A DNA stretch of 64,000 nucleotides from Streptococcus australis (GTDB taxonomy: Bacteria > Bacillota > Bacilli > Lactobacillales > Streptococcaceae), in the NCBI RefSeq assembly GCF_901543175.1, contig NZ_LR594040.1, forward strand, positions 1,864,638-1,928,637. Direction: 5' to 3'. Below, one piece after another: positions 20,234-30,227 of this stretch. Made by a program: the position numbers and the translations under genes. The notes under the pieces were generated by a model. It worked only from the letters and a program-made list of their open reading frames with translations, did not search any database and was not told where the DNA came from. Each line of letters starts with the position of its first letter. Position 1 is the first letter of the stretch.

Positions 20234-20486
20234 CAATACTTAAAATCTCTCCTACATTTATTTTGACATTGGCAAAGACATTATCTGCCTCCTGCCCTGC
20301 CACTTCTAGCGCTTCTTTGAGAATGCGCATGAGCTCATCAAACTCTCCTTCCAAGACCGTTTCAAAGGGTGTCACCACCATAGTCACAGATTGAGCTTGC
20401 AGATAAGCAATCACCTGATCGATAATAGCAATTCGATCAATCCCCTGTGATAGGGGCAAGACTTGCAAGGCAATGCTTGCTTTCAT
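20196..20486 (-). CDS. Thiamine-binding MTH1187/YkoF-type small protein
   Basis: A 96-residue protein of the thiamine-binding (MTH1187, formerly DUF77) family, with a ferredoxin-like fold. It begins with ASIALQVLPLSQG and carries the typical PFETVLEGEFDELMRILKEA segment. It is the first gene after the TPP riboswitch and probably buffers or delivers thiamine or its pyrimidine precursor. The start follows GAGGAGG closely. Confidence 0.85.
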   Translation of the reverse strand: MKASIALQVLPLSQGIDRIAIIDQVIAYLQAQSVTMVVTPFETVLEGEFDELMRILKEALEVAGQEADNVFANVKINVGEILSIDEKLEKYTETTH

Positions 20487-20499
20487 AAAAACCTCCTCT

Positions 20500-20673
<174 letters not shown>

Positions 20674-20718
20674 ACGTAAATAAATGGATAAGTCAAGGAA
20701 ACTGCTTACAGAAAACCA

Positions 20719-20756
20719 TGAAAAAGAGCTTGAAGGCAAATGCTTCAAACTCTTTC
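20719..20756 (-). terminator. Terminator of polA
   Basis: A 13-bp stem, AAAGAGCTTGAAG (20723-20735) with CTTCAAACTCTTT (20743-20755), followed by T-rich sequence on the minus strand just after the polA stop. Confidence 0.75.
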
Positions 20757-20765
20757 ATAACTTTC

Positions 20766-23399
20766 TTATTTAGCCTCGTACCAGGTTGCTCCTTCATTCT
20801 CATCAGCAATGAGTGGTACACTGAGCTGGATGGCTTCTTCCATGGTTTGTTTCACTAGAGCTTTGACGGCTGCTAGTTCTGATTTCGGAACTTCAAGGAC
20901 GATTTCATCGTGCACTTGCAAGAGCATCTTGGTCTGATAACCGCCTTCTACCAAAGCCTTATCTAGCTGAATCATCGCAATCTTAAGAATATCTGCTGCC
21001 GAACCCTGAATAGGAGAGTTGATCGCTGTCCGCTCTGCAAAACCACGAATATTGAAATTTCGCGAATTGATATCTGGCAACTCACGACGACGCTTGAAGA
21101 GAGTCTCTACATAGCCCTTATCACGTGCTTCACGCACCACCTCATCCATGTAGTTTTTAATACCTGGGAAGCGTTCAAAGTAAGTGTCAATGTAGGCTTT
21201 TGCTTCCTTACGGCTGATGCCCAGATTATTAGACAAACCAAAGTCTGAAATCCCGTAAACTACTCCAAAGTTCACAGCCTTAGCATTACGACGATCGTTT
21301 GGAGTCACATCCTCAGGACGTTCAATTCCAAAGACCCGCATGGCCGTCGAGGTATGGATATCTGCTCCCTCTTGGAAAGCCTTAATCAGATGCTCGTCTT
21401 TAGAAATATGAGCCAAGACTCTCAATTCAATCTGTGAATAGTCCGAGCTGAGTAGCACGCTATCCTCCCACTCAGGCACAAAGGCCTTTCGAATGAGGCG
21501 ACCTTGTTCCAAACGAACAGGGATATTTTGTAAGTTTGGATCCACACTAGACAGACGCCCAGTCTGAGTCAAATCCTGCACATAGCGCGTGTGAATCTTG
21601 CCATCAGCCAAAATCCAGTCCTGCAAACCAATCACATAGGTAGATTGAATCTTCGCAATCTGACGGTAATCGAGAATTTTCTTAACAATTGGCGCAATAG
21701 GAGCCAGACGCTCTAGCACATCCACGGCTGTCGAGTAACCTGTCTTGGTTTTCTTAGTGTATTCTAGAGGAAGACCAAGCTTTTCAAAGAGCAGTACTCC
21801 CAACTGCTTAGGAGAGTTGATATTAAACTCCTCACCAGCTAGTTCGTAAATCTCTTGAGTGAGTTGCTCAATGACGACCTCATTTTCAGCCTGCATCTCA
21901 AACAGAGTTTCTTTTTTGACTGTAATTCCAGCGATTTCCATCTTGGCAAGGACAAAAGCCAGAGGTTGCTCCATGTCATAGAGGAGATCTAACTGTCCAT
22001 GTTCACCGAGTTTTTCAAGTAAAACAGGCTCAGTCTCAACCAATACAGCAACCTTGCGAGCCAAGTGCTCCAAGAATTTCTCTCTCTCAGGGATAGCTTT
22101 CTTGGCACCCTTACCGTAGAAGGTCTCATCATCGACCAAATAAGTCTGTCCATAGAGATTCGCAATGGTTGAAATTTCATTGTTCTCGACTGTTGAGAGT
22201 AAGTATTTTGCCAAACGGCTGTCAAAAGCAGGTGCCTGGAGATTCAAGCCCAAGCGATTTAAAAGAACCTTAGCTTTCTTAAAGTCATACACTTTCAGAG
22301 GCGTTTTTTCTAGAAATTCCTTGAGAATCGGCTCCTGCAAGAGCTCAAGTTTATCTGTAGCGTAAAGTTTATCCCCACAAGACCAAGCAAAACCAACCAA
22401 GTCATCTGTATGGTAATTCTCACCAAAAAGCTCAAAGTGGAAGATAGAGTCAGCACTAAGCATGTCATGACTGACTTGGTCAACGATAGTGAAATCCAAA
22501 CTTTCAGGCACATCTGTTGATGACACATTTAAAGCTTGTTTGAGCTGTTTGAAGCCCATCTCATCGTAGAATTTCCCGAGATTTTCCACATCTGGTCCAT
22601 TATAAACCAAATCCTCCAGGCCAATCTCAATCGGTGCCTGAGTCTCAATAGTCGCCAAGGTTTTAGACAGGAAGGCTTGTTCCTTGTCATTGATGAGATT
22701 TTCCTTCATCTTGGAAGCCTTCATCCCATCAATATTTTCATAAATCCCCTCTAGTGAGCCGTGTTCTAGTAAGAGCTTGATACCCGTCTTTTCACCGATT
22801 TTCGTGACACCAGGGATATTATCAGACTTATCCCCCATAAGGGCCTTAAGATCAATGAACTGAGCTGGTGTGAGACCCATCTTTTCCATGAGATAGTCTG
22901 GCGTAAAGGCCTCAAACTCAGCCACACCTTTCTTGGAAATCTCAACCACCGTATGCTCATCCGTCAACTGGATCAAATCCTTGTCTCCACTGACGATTGT
23001 CACATCAAAAGAATCCTTCTCAGCCAAGCGACCTAGGGTCCCGATGATATCATCGGCTTCATACTGGGGTAGCTCATAGTGGCGAATCCCAAGATGATCT
23101 AGCAACTCACGAATGAAGGGAAATTGCTCACGAAACTCATCTGGAGTTTTAGCACGACCACCCTTGTAGTCTGCATACATCTCTGTTCGAAAAGTCGTCT
23201 TACCTGCATCAAAAGCTACCAAAACATGACTGGGCTCAACACGCTCCAAGACGTGATTCAACATGAGTTGAAAGCCGTAGATTGCATTGGTATGAAGGCC
23301 ATTAGCATTTTTAAAACGATCCAACTGCTGATAGAGCGCAAAAAAAGCTCGAAAGGCAACAGAAGAGCCATCAATTAATAATAATTTTTTCTTGTCCAT
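20766..23399 (-). CDS. polA: DNA polymerase I
   Basis: An 877-residue polymerase for Okazaki fragment maturation and repair. The 5'-3' exonuclease domain is at about 1-290 (LLLIDGSSVAFRAFFA, VSGDKDLIQL). A degenerate 3'-5' exonuclease region follows. The polymerase domain has motif A DYSQIELR, motif B RRNAKAVNFGVVYG and motif C QVHDEIVLEV. I chose the ATG at 23399 (MDKKKLLL); a longer frame from 23435 adds 12 residues not expected in the family. No ribosome-binding site is visible and TATAAT lies 6 bases upstream. Confidence 0.95.
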   Translation of the reverse strand: MDKKKLLLIDGSSVAFRAFFALYQQLDRFKNANGLHTNAIYGFQLMLNHVLERVEPSHVLVAFDAGKTTFRTEMYADYKGGRAKTPDEFREQFPFIRELLDHLGIRHYELPQYEADDIIGTLGRLAEKDSFDVTIVSGDKDLIQLTDEHTVVEISKKGVAEFEAFTPDYLMEKMGLTPAQFIDLKALMGDKSDNIPGVTKIGEKTGIKLLLEHGSLEGIYENIDGMKASKMKENLINDKEQAFLSKTLATIETQAPIEIGLEDLVYNGPDVENLGKFYDEMGFKQLKQALNVSSTDVPESLDFTIVDQVSHDMLSADSIFHFELFGENYHTDDLVGFAWSCGDKLYATDKLELLQEPILKEFLEKTPLKVYDFKKAKVLLNRLGLNLQAPAFDSRLAKYLLSTVENNEISTIANLYGQTYLVDDETFYGKGAKKAIPEREKFLEHLARKVAVLVETEPVLLEKLGEHGQLDLLYDMEQPLAFVLAKMEIAGITVKKETLFEMQAENEVVIEQLTQEIYELAGEEFNINSPKQLGVLLFEKLGLPLEYTKKTKTGYSTAVDVLERLAPIAPIVKKILDYRQIAKIQSTYVIGLQDWILADGKIHTRYVQDLTQTGRLSSVDPNLQNIPVRLEQGRLIRKAFVPEWEDSVLLSSDYSQIELRVLAHISKDEHLIKAFQEGADIHTSTAMRVFGIERPEDVTPNDRRNAKAVNFGVVYGISDFGLSNNLGISRKEAKAYIDTYFERFPGIKNYMDEVVREARDKGYVETLFKRRRELPDINSRNFNIRGFAERTAINSPIQGSAADILKIAMIQLDKALVEGGYQTKMLLQVHDEIVLEVPKSELAAVKALVKQTMEEAIQLSVPLIADENEGATWYEAK

Positions 23400-23405
23400 A
23401 CACCC

Positions 23406-23411
23406 ATTATA
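23406..23411 (-). promoter_or_regulatory. -10 element abutting the polA start
   Basis: TATAAT on the minus strand is followed by GGGTGT and then the polA ATG. Transcription starting about 7 bases after the -10 would begin at the start codon itself. The -35 (TGGTAT) is weak. Confidence 0.45.
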
Positions 23412-23483
23412 AAGGAAAGCGTGGAAAAATACCATCGGAAAGAATAGGCAAATGGTCGTGAAGTCCTCTTTTTTATATTCTTT

Positions 23484-24593
23484 CTAGATTCTAGCTCCGT
23501 TACTATCTACTCGATAGCCATCCACAGTGGTATTCACTGCTAAAGCCCCTGAAGCATTGACGTAGTAATACTTTCCTCCTACTTGGAACCACTGACTAGA
23601 CTTCATAGCCCCTGAACTCTCCAAATAATACCATGTCCCGTTTTCCTTGAGCCAACCTGTCTGCATCTCCCCCGATGCCTTTAGGTAGTACCAATGCGAA
23701 TTATCCTTTACCCAACCTGTTGACATAGTCCCGTTTTCTTTGAAGTGATACCAACTGCCATTTATTTTCTTCCAACCAGTTGCGAGTTTCCCGTTCTCAC
23801 GGTAATTCCAAATACCGTTTTGCTTCTTCCAACCATTCTCCAGCGATTCTGTTTCCGTATGCTGGACGTATCTTCTCGTTCCACTATAGGATAGGTAGCT
23901 GAGCCATTTATAACCGTCTTTTTCTACGATTTGGTCGTAGCTAACATTTTCACCAGGATAGTAGTAGTCAATAACTTGTGCTGTACTTGACGGCTGGTTT
24001 CGAATGGCAGACTTTTGAGTAAACGTATGAGTCCCACTAGACGCCAACTCTGATCCTATAGGACTTCCAGTTCTACCACCATTCCCTACCAAGTCCTTAA
24101 AATGGATAAAGCCTGTCATGGAGCTAGCTTTTACGCTTCGACGATTGTATTTCTCCCTAACACCATAGTTATACTCTTCAATCTCAATCGTATCCCCTGA
24201 TACATTTGACACCCAAGCCACATGCCCATAATAACCTTCTGTAGACCAAGCAATAGATCCAACTTCTGGCTTACTATCAACACGATATCCTTCTCGCCTT
24301 GCCCGATGCCCCCATTCATTTGCATTACCGTAGGCAGGCGGAATTTCAAAGCCATTTACACTACTCAAACGAAAGGCCGCAAAAGAAGTACACTGACGAG
24401 AATACATCCGCCACTGATCGATTTCAACACTACCATTTTTGTAGTGAAGTGGATAATCATCTCCACGCGCTACACTGTCAGCCTGAACCGATTCCCCACC
24501 AAACAAAAAAGTACTCGTAACGAACAAAGTAGCCAGCCCTACACCCAACTGAATATATCCACTCTTCTTAACTCCTGATTTTAAAAACGTCAT
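23484..24593 (-). CDS. cbpD: CbpD-like competence-induced choline-binding murein hydrolase
   Basis: A 369-residue secreted protein: signal peptide (about 1-40), CHAP domain with catalytic Cys in RQCTSFAAFR and His in YYGHVAWVS, one SH3b-like segment (about 190-250), and about five choline-binding repeats (GWKK...GTWYYL...) to the end. CbpD is the fratricin released by competent pneumococci to lyse non-competent relatives. Pneumococcal CbpD, as I recall, has about 450 residues and two SH3 domains, so this is a shorter form. A ComX-box variant lies upstream, and polA is its downstream neighbour. Confidence 0.88.
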   Translation of the reverse strand: MTFLKSGVKKSGYIQLGVGLATLFVTSTFLFGGESVQADSVARGDDYPLHYKNGSVEIDQWRMYSRQCTSFAAFRLSSVNGFEIPPAYGNANEWGHRARREGYRVDSKPEVGSIAWSTEGYYGHVAWVSNVSGDTIEIEEYNYGVREKYNRRSVKASSMTGFIHFKDLVGNGGRTGSPIGSELASSGTHTFTQKSAIRNQPSSTAQVIDYYYPGENVSYDQIVEKDGYKWLSYLSYSGTRRYVQHTETESLENGWKKQNGIWNYRENGKLATGWKKINGSWYHFKENGTMSTGWVKDNSHWYYLKASGEMQTGWLKENGTWYYLESSGAMKSSQWFQVGGKYYYVNASGALAVNTTVDGYRVDSNGARI

Positions 24594-24640
24594 TCATTCT
24601 CCTTAATAATATAAATTTCCGAGGTTACCCTCGTTTATAC

Positions 24641-24648
24641 TATTCGGG
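24641..24648 (-). promoter_or_regulatory. ComX (cin) box variant before cbpD
   Basis: CCCGAATA on the minus strand, against the ComX consensus TACGAATA, 47 bases before the cbpD ATG. The core CGAATA is intact. It lies just after the veg terminator. Confidence 0.65.
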
Positions 24649-24654
24649 AGAAAA

Positions 24655-24680
24655 AGAAAAAAGTGAGCTCAGCTCACTTC
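24655..24680 (-). terminator. Terminator of veg
   Basis: Stem AAGTGAGC (24661-24668) with GCTCACTT (24672-24679), followed on the minus strand by TTTTTTC. Confidence 0.85.
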
Positions 24681-24683
24681 GTT

Positions 24684-24956
24684 TTATTCTTGGTCTAGAT
24701 AATGAATCAAATTCTTCTCTGTTAAGATATCTGAGTAGGTGAAGGATTCAACATAGACATTGGCTTGTTTGTCGCCCTCGACATCCCCAAATTCAACGAT
24801 AAATAGGGATGGATAAACCTCAATTAGCTTACCCAATCTATTTTTTTGGCGCTTACGGCCATTCTCCAAAGTCATTTCTACGACTTGTCCCTCATGCGCC
24901 TTGATCTCTTCTTTGATTTTTTTCATCTTGGCTACATCTGTAAATGCATCTGACAT
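24684..24956 (-). CDS. veg: Veg-family protein
   Basis: A 90-residue protein of the Veg family (DUF1021), marked by IKEEIKAHEGQVVEMTLENGRKR and the SH3-like beta pattern. In Bacillus subtilis Veg affects biofilm formation and spore outgrowth; its streptococcal role is not established. It lies one base after dnaB and ends at a strong terminator, so it is probably the last gene of the rplI-dnaB transcript. Confidence 0.88.
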   Translation of the reverse strand: MSDAFTDVAKMKKIKEEIKAHEGQVVEMTLENGRKRQKNRLGKLIEVYPSLFIVEFGDVEGDKQANVYVESFTYSDILTEKNLIHYLDQE

Positions 24957-24957
24957 C

Positions 24958-26310
24958 TTATGCCTCCCTCTTTGAGATACTTGAAAATTTATTGTATTCT
25001 TTTTGGAAAATCAATTCCACCGTTCCACGAGCTCCACTACGGTTTTTCTCGATGATAACCTCTACCTTGTTATTTGGAATTCCTTCCTCTTCTTCACCCG
25101 CACGATCATAGTAGTCGTCACGGTATAGAAAGGCTACGATATCCGCATCCTGCTCAATGGAACCCGATTCACGAATATCAGACAAGACTGGTCTCTTATC
25201 CTGACGCTGTTCCACACCACGAGATAACTGACTGAGAGCAATAACTGGAACCTTTAGCTCCTTAGCTAGGATTTTTAACTGACGAGAAATTTCAGAGACT
25301 TCTTGTTGCCGGTTCTCACGACCAGTCCCTGTGATAAGCTGTAGGTAGTCTATCAAAATCAAGCCTAGATTGCCTGTTTCTTGAGCTAGTTTACGTGAGC
25401 GCGAACGAATTTCCGTGATCCGAATTCCTGGAGTATCATCGATATAGATACTCGCGTTGGCTAGATTTCCTTGAGCAATGGTATACTTTTGCCATTCCTC
25501 GTCGGTCAATTGACCCGTACGGATAGAATGGGATTCCACCAAGCCTTCTGCCGCCAACATACGGTCTACTAGGCTTTCTGCACCCATTTCCAGTGAAAAG
25601 ATAGCTACCGTCTTGTCCAACTTGGTTCCGATATTCTGAGCAATGTTCAAAGCAAAGGCTGTTTTACCAACCGCAGGACGAGCTGCTATAATAATCAGTT
25701 CCTCCTCATGCAATCCGGTCGTCATATGGTCCAAATCACGGTAACCTGTCGCAATACCTGTAATATCAGTTGTTTGTTGTGACCGAACTTCTAGATTCCC
25801 AAAGTTGATATTCAGAATATCTCGGATATTCTTGAAACCACTACGATTGGCGTTTTCGCTAACATCAATGAGTCCCTTTTCAGCTTGAGCGATGATTTCA
25901 TCCGCAGGCTTAGAAGCTTCATAGGCTAGGTTGACAGACTCTGTCAACTTAGAAATCAAGCGACGTAGCATAGACTTTTCGGCTACAATTTTAGCATAAT
26001 ACTCTGCATTAGCTGAAGTTGGTACAGAGTTGACAATTTCAACAAGATAGGACAAGCCACCAATATTTTGCAGTTCTCCTTGGCTATCCAAAATCGTCCG
26101 AACTGTTGTCGCATCAATTGCTTCACCACGATCTGACAAGTCCACCATCGCTTGGAAAATCAACCGATGAGCATACTTAAAGAAGTCTCGAGAATCAATG
26201 TATTCCCGTACAAAAACGAGCTTACTCTCATCTATAAAAATAGCCCCCAGAACAGATTGTTCTGCCAAAATATCCTGAGGTTGAACTCGTAGTTCTTCTA
26301 CTTCTGCCAT
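24958..26310 (-). CDS. dnaB: Replicative DNA helicase (DnaB-type)
   Basis: A 450-residue hexameric helicase that unwinds DNA at the fork. The N-terminal primase-interacting domain (about 10-150, LAEQSVLGAIF) is followed by a RecA-like core with Walker A ARPAVGKTAF (about 209-218), Walker B LILIDYLQLI, and C-terminal SDIRESGSIEQDADIVAFLYRD. The name dnaC is used for this gene in Bacillus. It lies 43 bases after rplI. Confidence 0.96.
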   Translation of the reverse strand: MAEVEELRVQPQDILAEQSVLGAIFIDESKLVFVREYIDSRDFFKYAHRLIFQAMVDLSDRGEAIDATTVRTILDSQGELQNIGGLSYLVEIVNSVPTSANAEYYAKIVAEKSMLRRLISKLTESVNLAYEASKPADEIIAQAEKGLIDVSENANRSGFKNIRDILNINFGNLEVRSQQTTDITGIATGYRDLDHMTTGLHEEELIIIAARPAVGKTAFALNIAQNIGTKLDKTVAIFSLEMGAESLVDRMLAAEGLVESHSIRTGQLTDEEWQKYTIAQGNLANASIYIDDTPGIRITEIRSRSRKLAQETGNLGLILIDYLQLITGTGRENRQQEVSEISRQLKILAKELKVPVIALSQLSRGVEQRQDKRPVLSDIRESGSIEQDADIVAFLYRDDYYDRAGEEEEGIPNNKVEVIIEKNRSGARGTVELIFQKEYNKFSSISKREA

Positions 26311-26353
26311 CCGACTTTCCTTCCTTTTACAATCTTGTCAAGAAGTTGTAAAC

Positions 26354-26806
26354 TTACCCTTCCTTTACACGAAGATTGATGACACTTGTAACATCTTGGT
26401 AGATCTTCACTGGAACATCAATCAAACCTACTGCTCGAATTGGTGCTTTTACTTGAATGTGACGTTTGTCAATCTTGATACCAAATTGCTTTTGCAATTC
26501 TTCCGCAATTTTCTTGTTGGTGATAGAGCCAAAGGTACGACCATCTGGTCCAACCTTTTCAACAAACTCTACAACAGTTTCTTCTGCTTCAAGCTTGGCC
26601 TTGATGGCCTTTGCTTCAGCAATCATCTCTGCATGAGCTTTTTCTTCAGATTTTTGTTTTCCACGCAACTCACCCACTGCTTGAGCAGTCGCTTCCTTGG
26701 CCAAATTCTTTTTAATCAGGAAGTTTTGAGCATAGCCAGTTGGTACTTCCTTGATTTCGCCTTTTTTCCCTTTTCCTTTGACATCTGCTAAAAAGATTAC
26801 TTTCAT
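26354..26806 (-). CDS. rplI: 50S ribosomal protein L9
   Basis: A 150-residue large-subunit protein: N-terminal RNA-binding domain with [19 protein letters not shown], a long connecting helix (about 40-75) and a C-terminal domain ([10 protein letters not shown]). Its start overlaps the pde1 stop by four bases. The cluster pde1-rplI-dnaB is conserved in Firmicutes. Confidence 0.97.
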   Translation of the reverse strand: MKVIFLADVKGKGKKGEIKEVPTGYAQNFLIKKNLAKEATAQAVGELRGKQKSEEKAHAEMIAEAKAIKAKLEAEETVVEFVEKVGPDGRTFGSITNKKIAEELQKQFGIKIDKRHIQVKAPIRAVGLIDVPVKIYQDVTSVINLRVKEG

Positions 26807-28776
26807 TCTTCTTTCTCCTTTTCCTTTAGTTCATCCAAGACAAGTTGAGTCAATTTTTCTCCTACTTCTGACAGACTCATATTCTCGATTTGCGCAGCAG
26901 CTAGATTAAAGTGGCCACCGCCGCCCAACTCTTCCATAATGCGTTGGACATTGATTTTACTGCGGCTTCGAGCTGAGATTGAGATAAATCCTTGCGTATT
27001 TTTGGCTAGAACGAAGCTGGCTTCAATACCGGACATGGCCAACATAGCATCGGCAGCCTTACTGATGACAACCGTATCATAAGTGGTTGAGTCCTTGGCC
27101 TGAGCAATTAAGACATCTGAACCCAACTTACGACCTTGTAAAATGAGTTCATTTACCTCGCGGTACTCTTCAAAATCTGTCGCAGCAATCTCCTGGATCG
27201 CAATACTGTCACTTCCTCGTGTTCGGAGATAGCTGGCCACATCAAAAGTTCGACTCGTTACTCGAGATGTAAAATTCTTGGTATCCAGCATCATACCAGC
27301 CATCAAAACACTGGCCTGCATCCGACTTAAACGATTCTTCTTAGAATTTTGGAACTGAATCAATTCTGTGACCAACTCGCTCGCACTACTTGCTCCACTT
27401 TCAATATACGTTATAACGGCATTATCAGGGAAGTCCTGATCACGTCTATGATGGTCAATGACAATGGTTTGAGTGAACAGTTCGTAAAAATCTTTCGATA
27501 AAGTCAAAGCTGTCTTCGAATGATCCACCAAAATCAACAACGAACGATTTGTGACTAACTTCATCGCATCTGTAAGAGGCAAGAGTTTAGTGACTCCTTC
27601 TTTCCCCAAGAATTTGACGGCGCGCTCAATGTCTGGCGACATTTGTTCTGCATCATAAACAGCATAGCTATTTTCAGTGATATTGTTAGCAAACAACTGC
27701 ATGCCAACCGCAGACCCCAAGGCATCCATATCCAGATTCTTGTGCCCGACTACAAAGACTTGGTCTACACTTCGAATTTTATCTGAAATGGCTGTCATCA
27801 TGGCTCTGGTACGTGTTCTTGTTCTCTTAACAGAGGCTGCAGAGCCACCACCAAAATAGACAGGGTTCTTGGTTTCATCATTTTCCTTGACGACCACCTG
27901 GTCCCCACCACGAACCTCAGCCAAATTCAAGTTCCTTAAAGCAACTTTCCCTATCTCATCATGATTTCCATCACCATAAGAAAAGCCCATGCTCAAGGTC
28001 AATGGCAACTGTCTCTGTTTTGCCTCTTCACGAAAGGCATCAATGACAGAGAACTTATCATTCATCAAGCCCTCAAGAACTGTGTAATCAGTAAATAGAT
28101 AAAATCGATCCATCCCCACACGCCGAGAAAACATGGCGTATTTACTAGCAAATTCTGAAACAAAATTTGCCACAAAACTATTGATATGACTGATATCCGA
28201 GTCGGATGTCGCATCCTCCAGATCATCGTAGTTGTCTACCGAGATGACCCCAATCACTGGTCGACTCGTTACCAATTCAACAGTTGCTTCGTATTCCCCT
28301 GAAACGTCAAAGAAATACAGGACACCTGAAGCCTTGTCCATATGAACGGCATAGCGTGTTTCGCCCAAGTTAGCATAAGAACCAGGGGCCCCCACAGAAG
28401 CCTTGATGATGGTTTGAATCAATTCAACATCAATTTCGCCTTCTTCAGTCGTCAAAATCAGCTCAGCATAAGGATTAAACCATTCGACTTCGCCAGTAGA
28501 TAAATCTAATTTCAGAACACCAACCGGCATTTGATCGAGTAGCGTGTTTAAGCTATCTTCCGCTTGATGGTTTACATATTGGATTTGTTCAATTTCGCTC
28601 TTTTCATACTGTTTTTTTTGCCAGATAAATAAAAGCAGATAAAGAAGTACAAATAAAAACAAGGCACTGATTGTTACAATATTATTTTGTGAAAAAATAA
28701 TCAGCATTGTTAAGGTTCCGAAAGTTGCAATCCCTAGTAGAACCGCAGAAATCGGAGTTAAATTATTTTTTTTCAT
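26803..28776 (-). CDS. pde1: Membrane cyclic-di-AMP phosphodiesterase GdpP/Pde1
   Basis: A 657-residue enzyme that hydrolyses c-di-AMP, the messenger controlling potassium uptake and cell-wall homeostasis. Two N-terminal membrane segments (to about 55) are followed by a PAS-like domain (about 75-150), a degenerate GGDEF domain (about 165-300), and DHH/DHHA1 domains with [25 protein letters not shown] and [13 protein letters not shown] chose the ATG at 28776, preceded by GAGG, over an extension from 28794. Confidence 0.94.
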   Translation of the reverse strand: MKKNNLTPISAVLLGIATFGTLTMLIIFSQNNIVTISALFLFVLLYLLLFIWQKKQYEKSEIEQIQYVNHQAEDSLNTLLDQMPVGVLKLDLSTGEVEWFNPYAELILTTEEGEIDVELIQTIIKASVGAPGSYANLGETRYAVHMDKASGVLYFFDVSGEYEATVELVTSRPVIGVISVDNYDDLEDATSDSDISHINSFVANFVSEFASKYAMFSRRVGMDRFYLFTDYTVLEGLMNDKFSVIDAFREEAKQRQLPLTLSMGFSYGDGNHDEIGKVALRNLNLAEVRGGDQVVVKENDETKNPVYFGGGSAASVKRTRTRTRAMMTAISDKIRSVDQVFVVGHKNLDMDALGSAVGMQLFANNITENSYAVYDAEQMSPDIERAVKFLGKEGVTKLLPLTDAMKLVTNRSLLILVDHSKTALTLSKDFYELFTQTIVIDHHRRDQDFPDNAVITYIESGASSASELVTELIQFQNSKKNRLSRMQASVLMAGMMLDTKNFTSRVTSRTFDVASYLRTRGSDSIAIQEIAATDFEEYREVNELILQGRKLGSDVLIAQAKDSTTYDTVVISKAADAMLAMSGIEASFVLAKNTQGFISISARSRSKINVQRIMEELGGGGHFNLAAAQIENMSLSEVGEKLTQLVLDELKEKEKEE

Positions 28777-28879
28777 TCTAAACCTCTTGCGCACTATTAT
28801 ATCACAAAAGCCCTTAAAAAGCGACCTTTAAAAAGAGGTAAGACTCCTTTCCCTTATTGATTTTTTATGGTTTGACTGC

Positions 28880-28907
28880 AAAAGGAGAATAAGCCCATTA
28901 TCCTCCT
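28880..28907 (-). terminator. Terminator of the thiolase gene
   Basis: Imperfect stem GGAGAATAA (28884-28892) with TTATCCTCC (28898-28906), followed by TTTTG on the minus strand. Confidence 0.55.
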
Positions 28908-28936
28908 GCACATCTATATACTCTGGTTACTGTCAC

Positions 28937-30115
28937 TTAACGTTCAACGATGAGGGCTGTTCCCATCCCTCCTCCGATACAGAGAGTTGCTAAACCAGTC
29001 TTAGCATCACGTTTCATCATCTCATGTACCAGAGTCACTAGGATACGGCAACCTGAAGCCCCAATTGGGTGACCAAGAGCTATCGCGCCACCATTGACAT
29101 TGACAATATCGGTGTTAAAGCCAAGTGTTTTCCCAACCGCACAAGCCTGAGCAGCAAAGGCTTCATTTGACTCAATCAAGTCGAGATCATCAACTGTCAA
29201 ATTGCCTTTTTCAAGAGCTTTGCGAGTCGCATAAATCGGTCCACATCCCATAACCTTAGGATCCAAACCTGCACTTGCATACGAACGAATGCGAGCAATG
29301 ACTGGAAGTCCCAATTCTTCAGCTTTTTCAGCACTCATGACCAAGACAGCCGCCGCTCCGTCATTGATACCCGAGGCATTCCCCGCTGTAACAGAACCGT
29401 CTTTTTTGAAAACAGGACCTAGCTTAGACAAACTCTCCAAGCTAGCATCTTTTCTAGGAAATTCATCTGTATCAAAGACGATAGGATCGCCTTTACGTTG
29501 AGGAATGACCACCGGAACTATCTCTTCCTTAAAGCGTCCAGATTCTATAGCCGCCACTGCTCGTTTCTGTGATTCCAAAGCAAGCGCATCTTGATCATCC
29601 CGGCTAATACCATATTTTTCGGCCACATTCTCAGCTGTAATCCCCATATGGTATTCGTTAAAGGCATCAGACAAACCGTCCTTAATCATGGTATCTACCA
29701 CTTTCGAATCTCCCATACGGCCACCCCAACGGAAGCTTGGCAAAACATATGGAGCCTGGCTCATGTTTTCTGCACCACCAGCCACGACAATATCTGCATC
29801 TCCGCACTGAATCGCTTGAGCAGCTAACTGCACTGCCTTCAAACCGGAACCACAAACCTTATTAATGGTAAAGGCTGGTGTAAATTCAGGAAGCCCAGCA
29901 TGAATACTCATTTGGCGCGCCACGTTTTGGCCTAAACCTGCGCCTAGGACATTTCCCATAATCACTTCGTCTACCTGCTCTGGTTTAATATTTGCTTTTT
30001 CCAAAGCACTCTTAATGACCAAAGATCCCAAATCAACAGCAGAAATATCCTTTAAACTCCCACCAAAGGAACCTAAAGGTGTTCGCACTGCCGAAACAAT
30101 AACTACGTCTTTCAT
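28937..30115 (-). CDS. Acetyl-CoA acetyltransferase (thiolase)
   Basis: A 392-residue biosynthetic-type thiolase that condenses two acetyl-CoA to acetoacetyl-CoA, the entry step of the mevalonate pathway streptococci use for isoprenoids. The nucleophile Cys lies in [12 protein letters not shown] (about 88), with NEAFAAQ, catalytic His in [10 protein letters not shown] and second Cys in LCIGGGMG. The start at 30115 follows GGAGG. It is a single gene between pde1 and hpf. I recall these two as adjacent in pneumococcus, so it may be an addition here. Confidence 0.92.
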   Translation of the reverse strand: MKDVVIVSAVRTPLGSFGGSLKDISAVDLGSLVIKSALEKANIKPEQVDEVIMGNVLGAGLGQNVARQMSIHAGLPEFTPAFTINKVCGSGLKAVQLAAQAIQCGDADIVVAGGAENMSQAPYVLPSFRWGGRMGDSKVVDTMIKDGLSDAFNEYHMGITAENVAEKYGISRDDQDALALESQKRAVAAIESGRFKEEIVPVVIPQRKGDPIVFDTDEFPRKDASLESLSKLGPVFKKDGSVTAGNASGINDGAAAVLVMSAEKAEELGLPVIARIRSYASAGLDPKVMGCGPIYATRKALEKGNLTVDDLDLIESNEAFAAQACAVGKTLGFNTDIVNVNGGAIALGHPIGASGCRILVTLVHEMMKRDAKTGLATLCIGGGMGTALIVER

Positions 30116-30173
30116 GACTACCTCCATTTGAAACTATAAAATCCAAGATCTAACACTAGAAGAGCTCAACCAA

Positions 30174-30212
30174 AAATAAAAAGTGGTTTACACAATTGTA
30201 AACCACTTTTAC
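30174..30212 (-). terminator. Terminator of hpf/raiA
   Basis: A 12-bp stem AAAGTGGTTTAC (30180-30191) with GTAAACCACTTT (30198-30209), followed by a T-rich tail on the minus strand. Confidence 0.88.
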
Positions 30213-30227
30213 ACAGCTGCCAAGATT

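Noticed and set aside
23438..23484. Inverted repeat GAAAGAATA / TATTCTTTC between polA and cbpD as a cbpD terminator
   Set aside because: The 29-base loop and absence of a T run make it a poor terminator; probably chance in AT-rich sequence.
26396..26791. 131-residue open frame antisense to rplI
   Set aside because: The composition (Phe, Leu and Cys runs) is typical of a reverse-complement shadow; rplI is certain.
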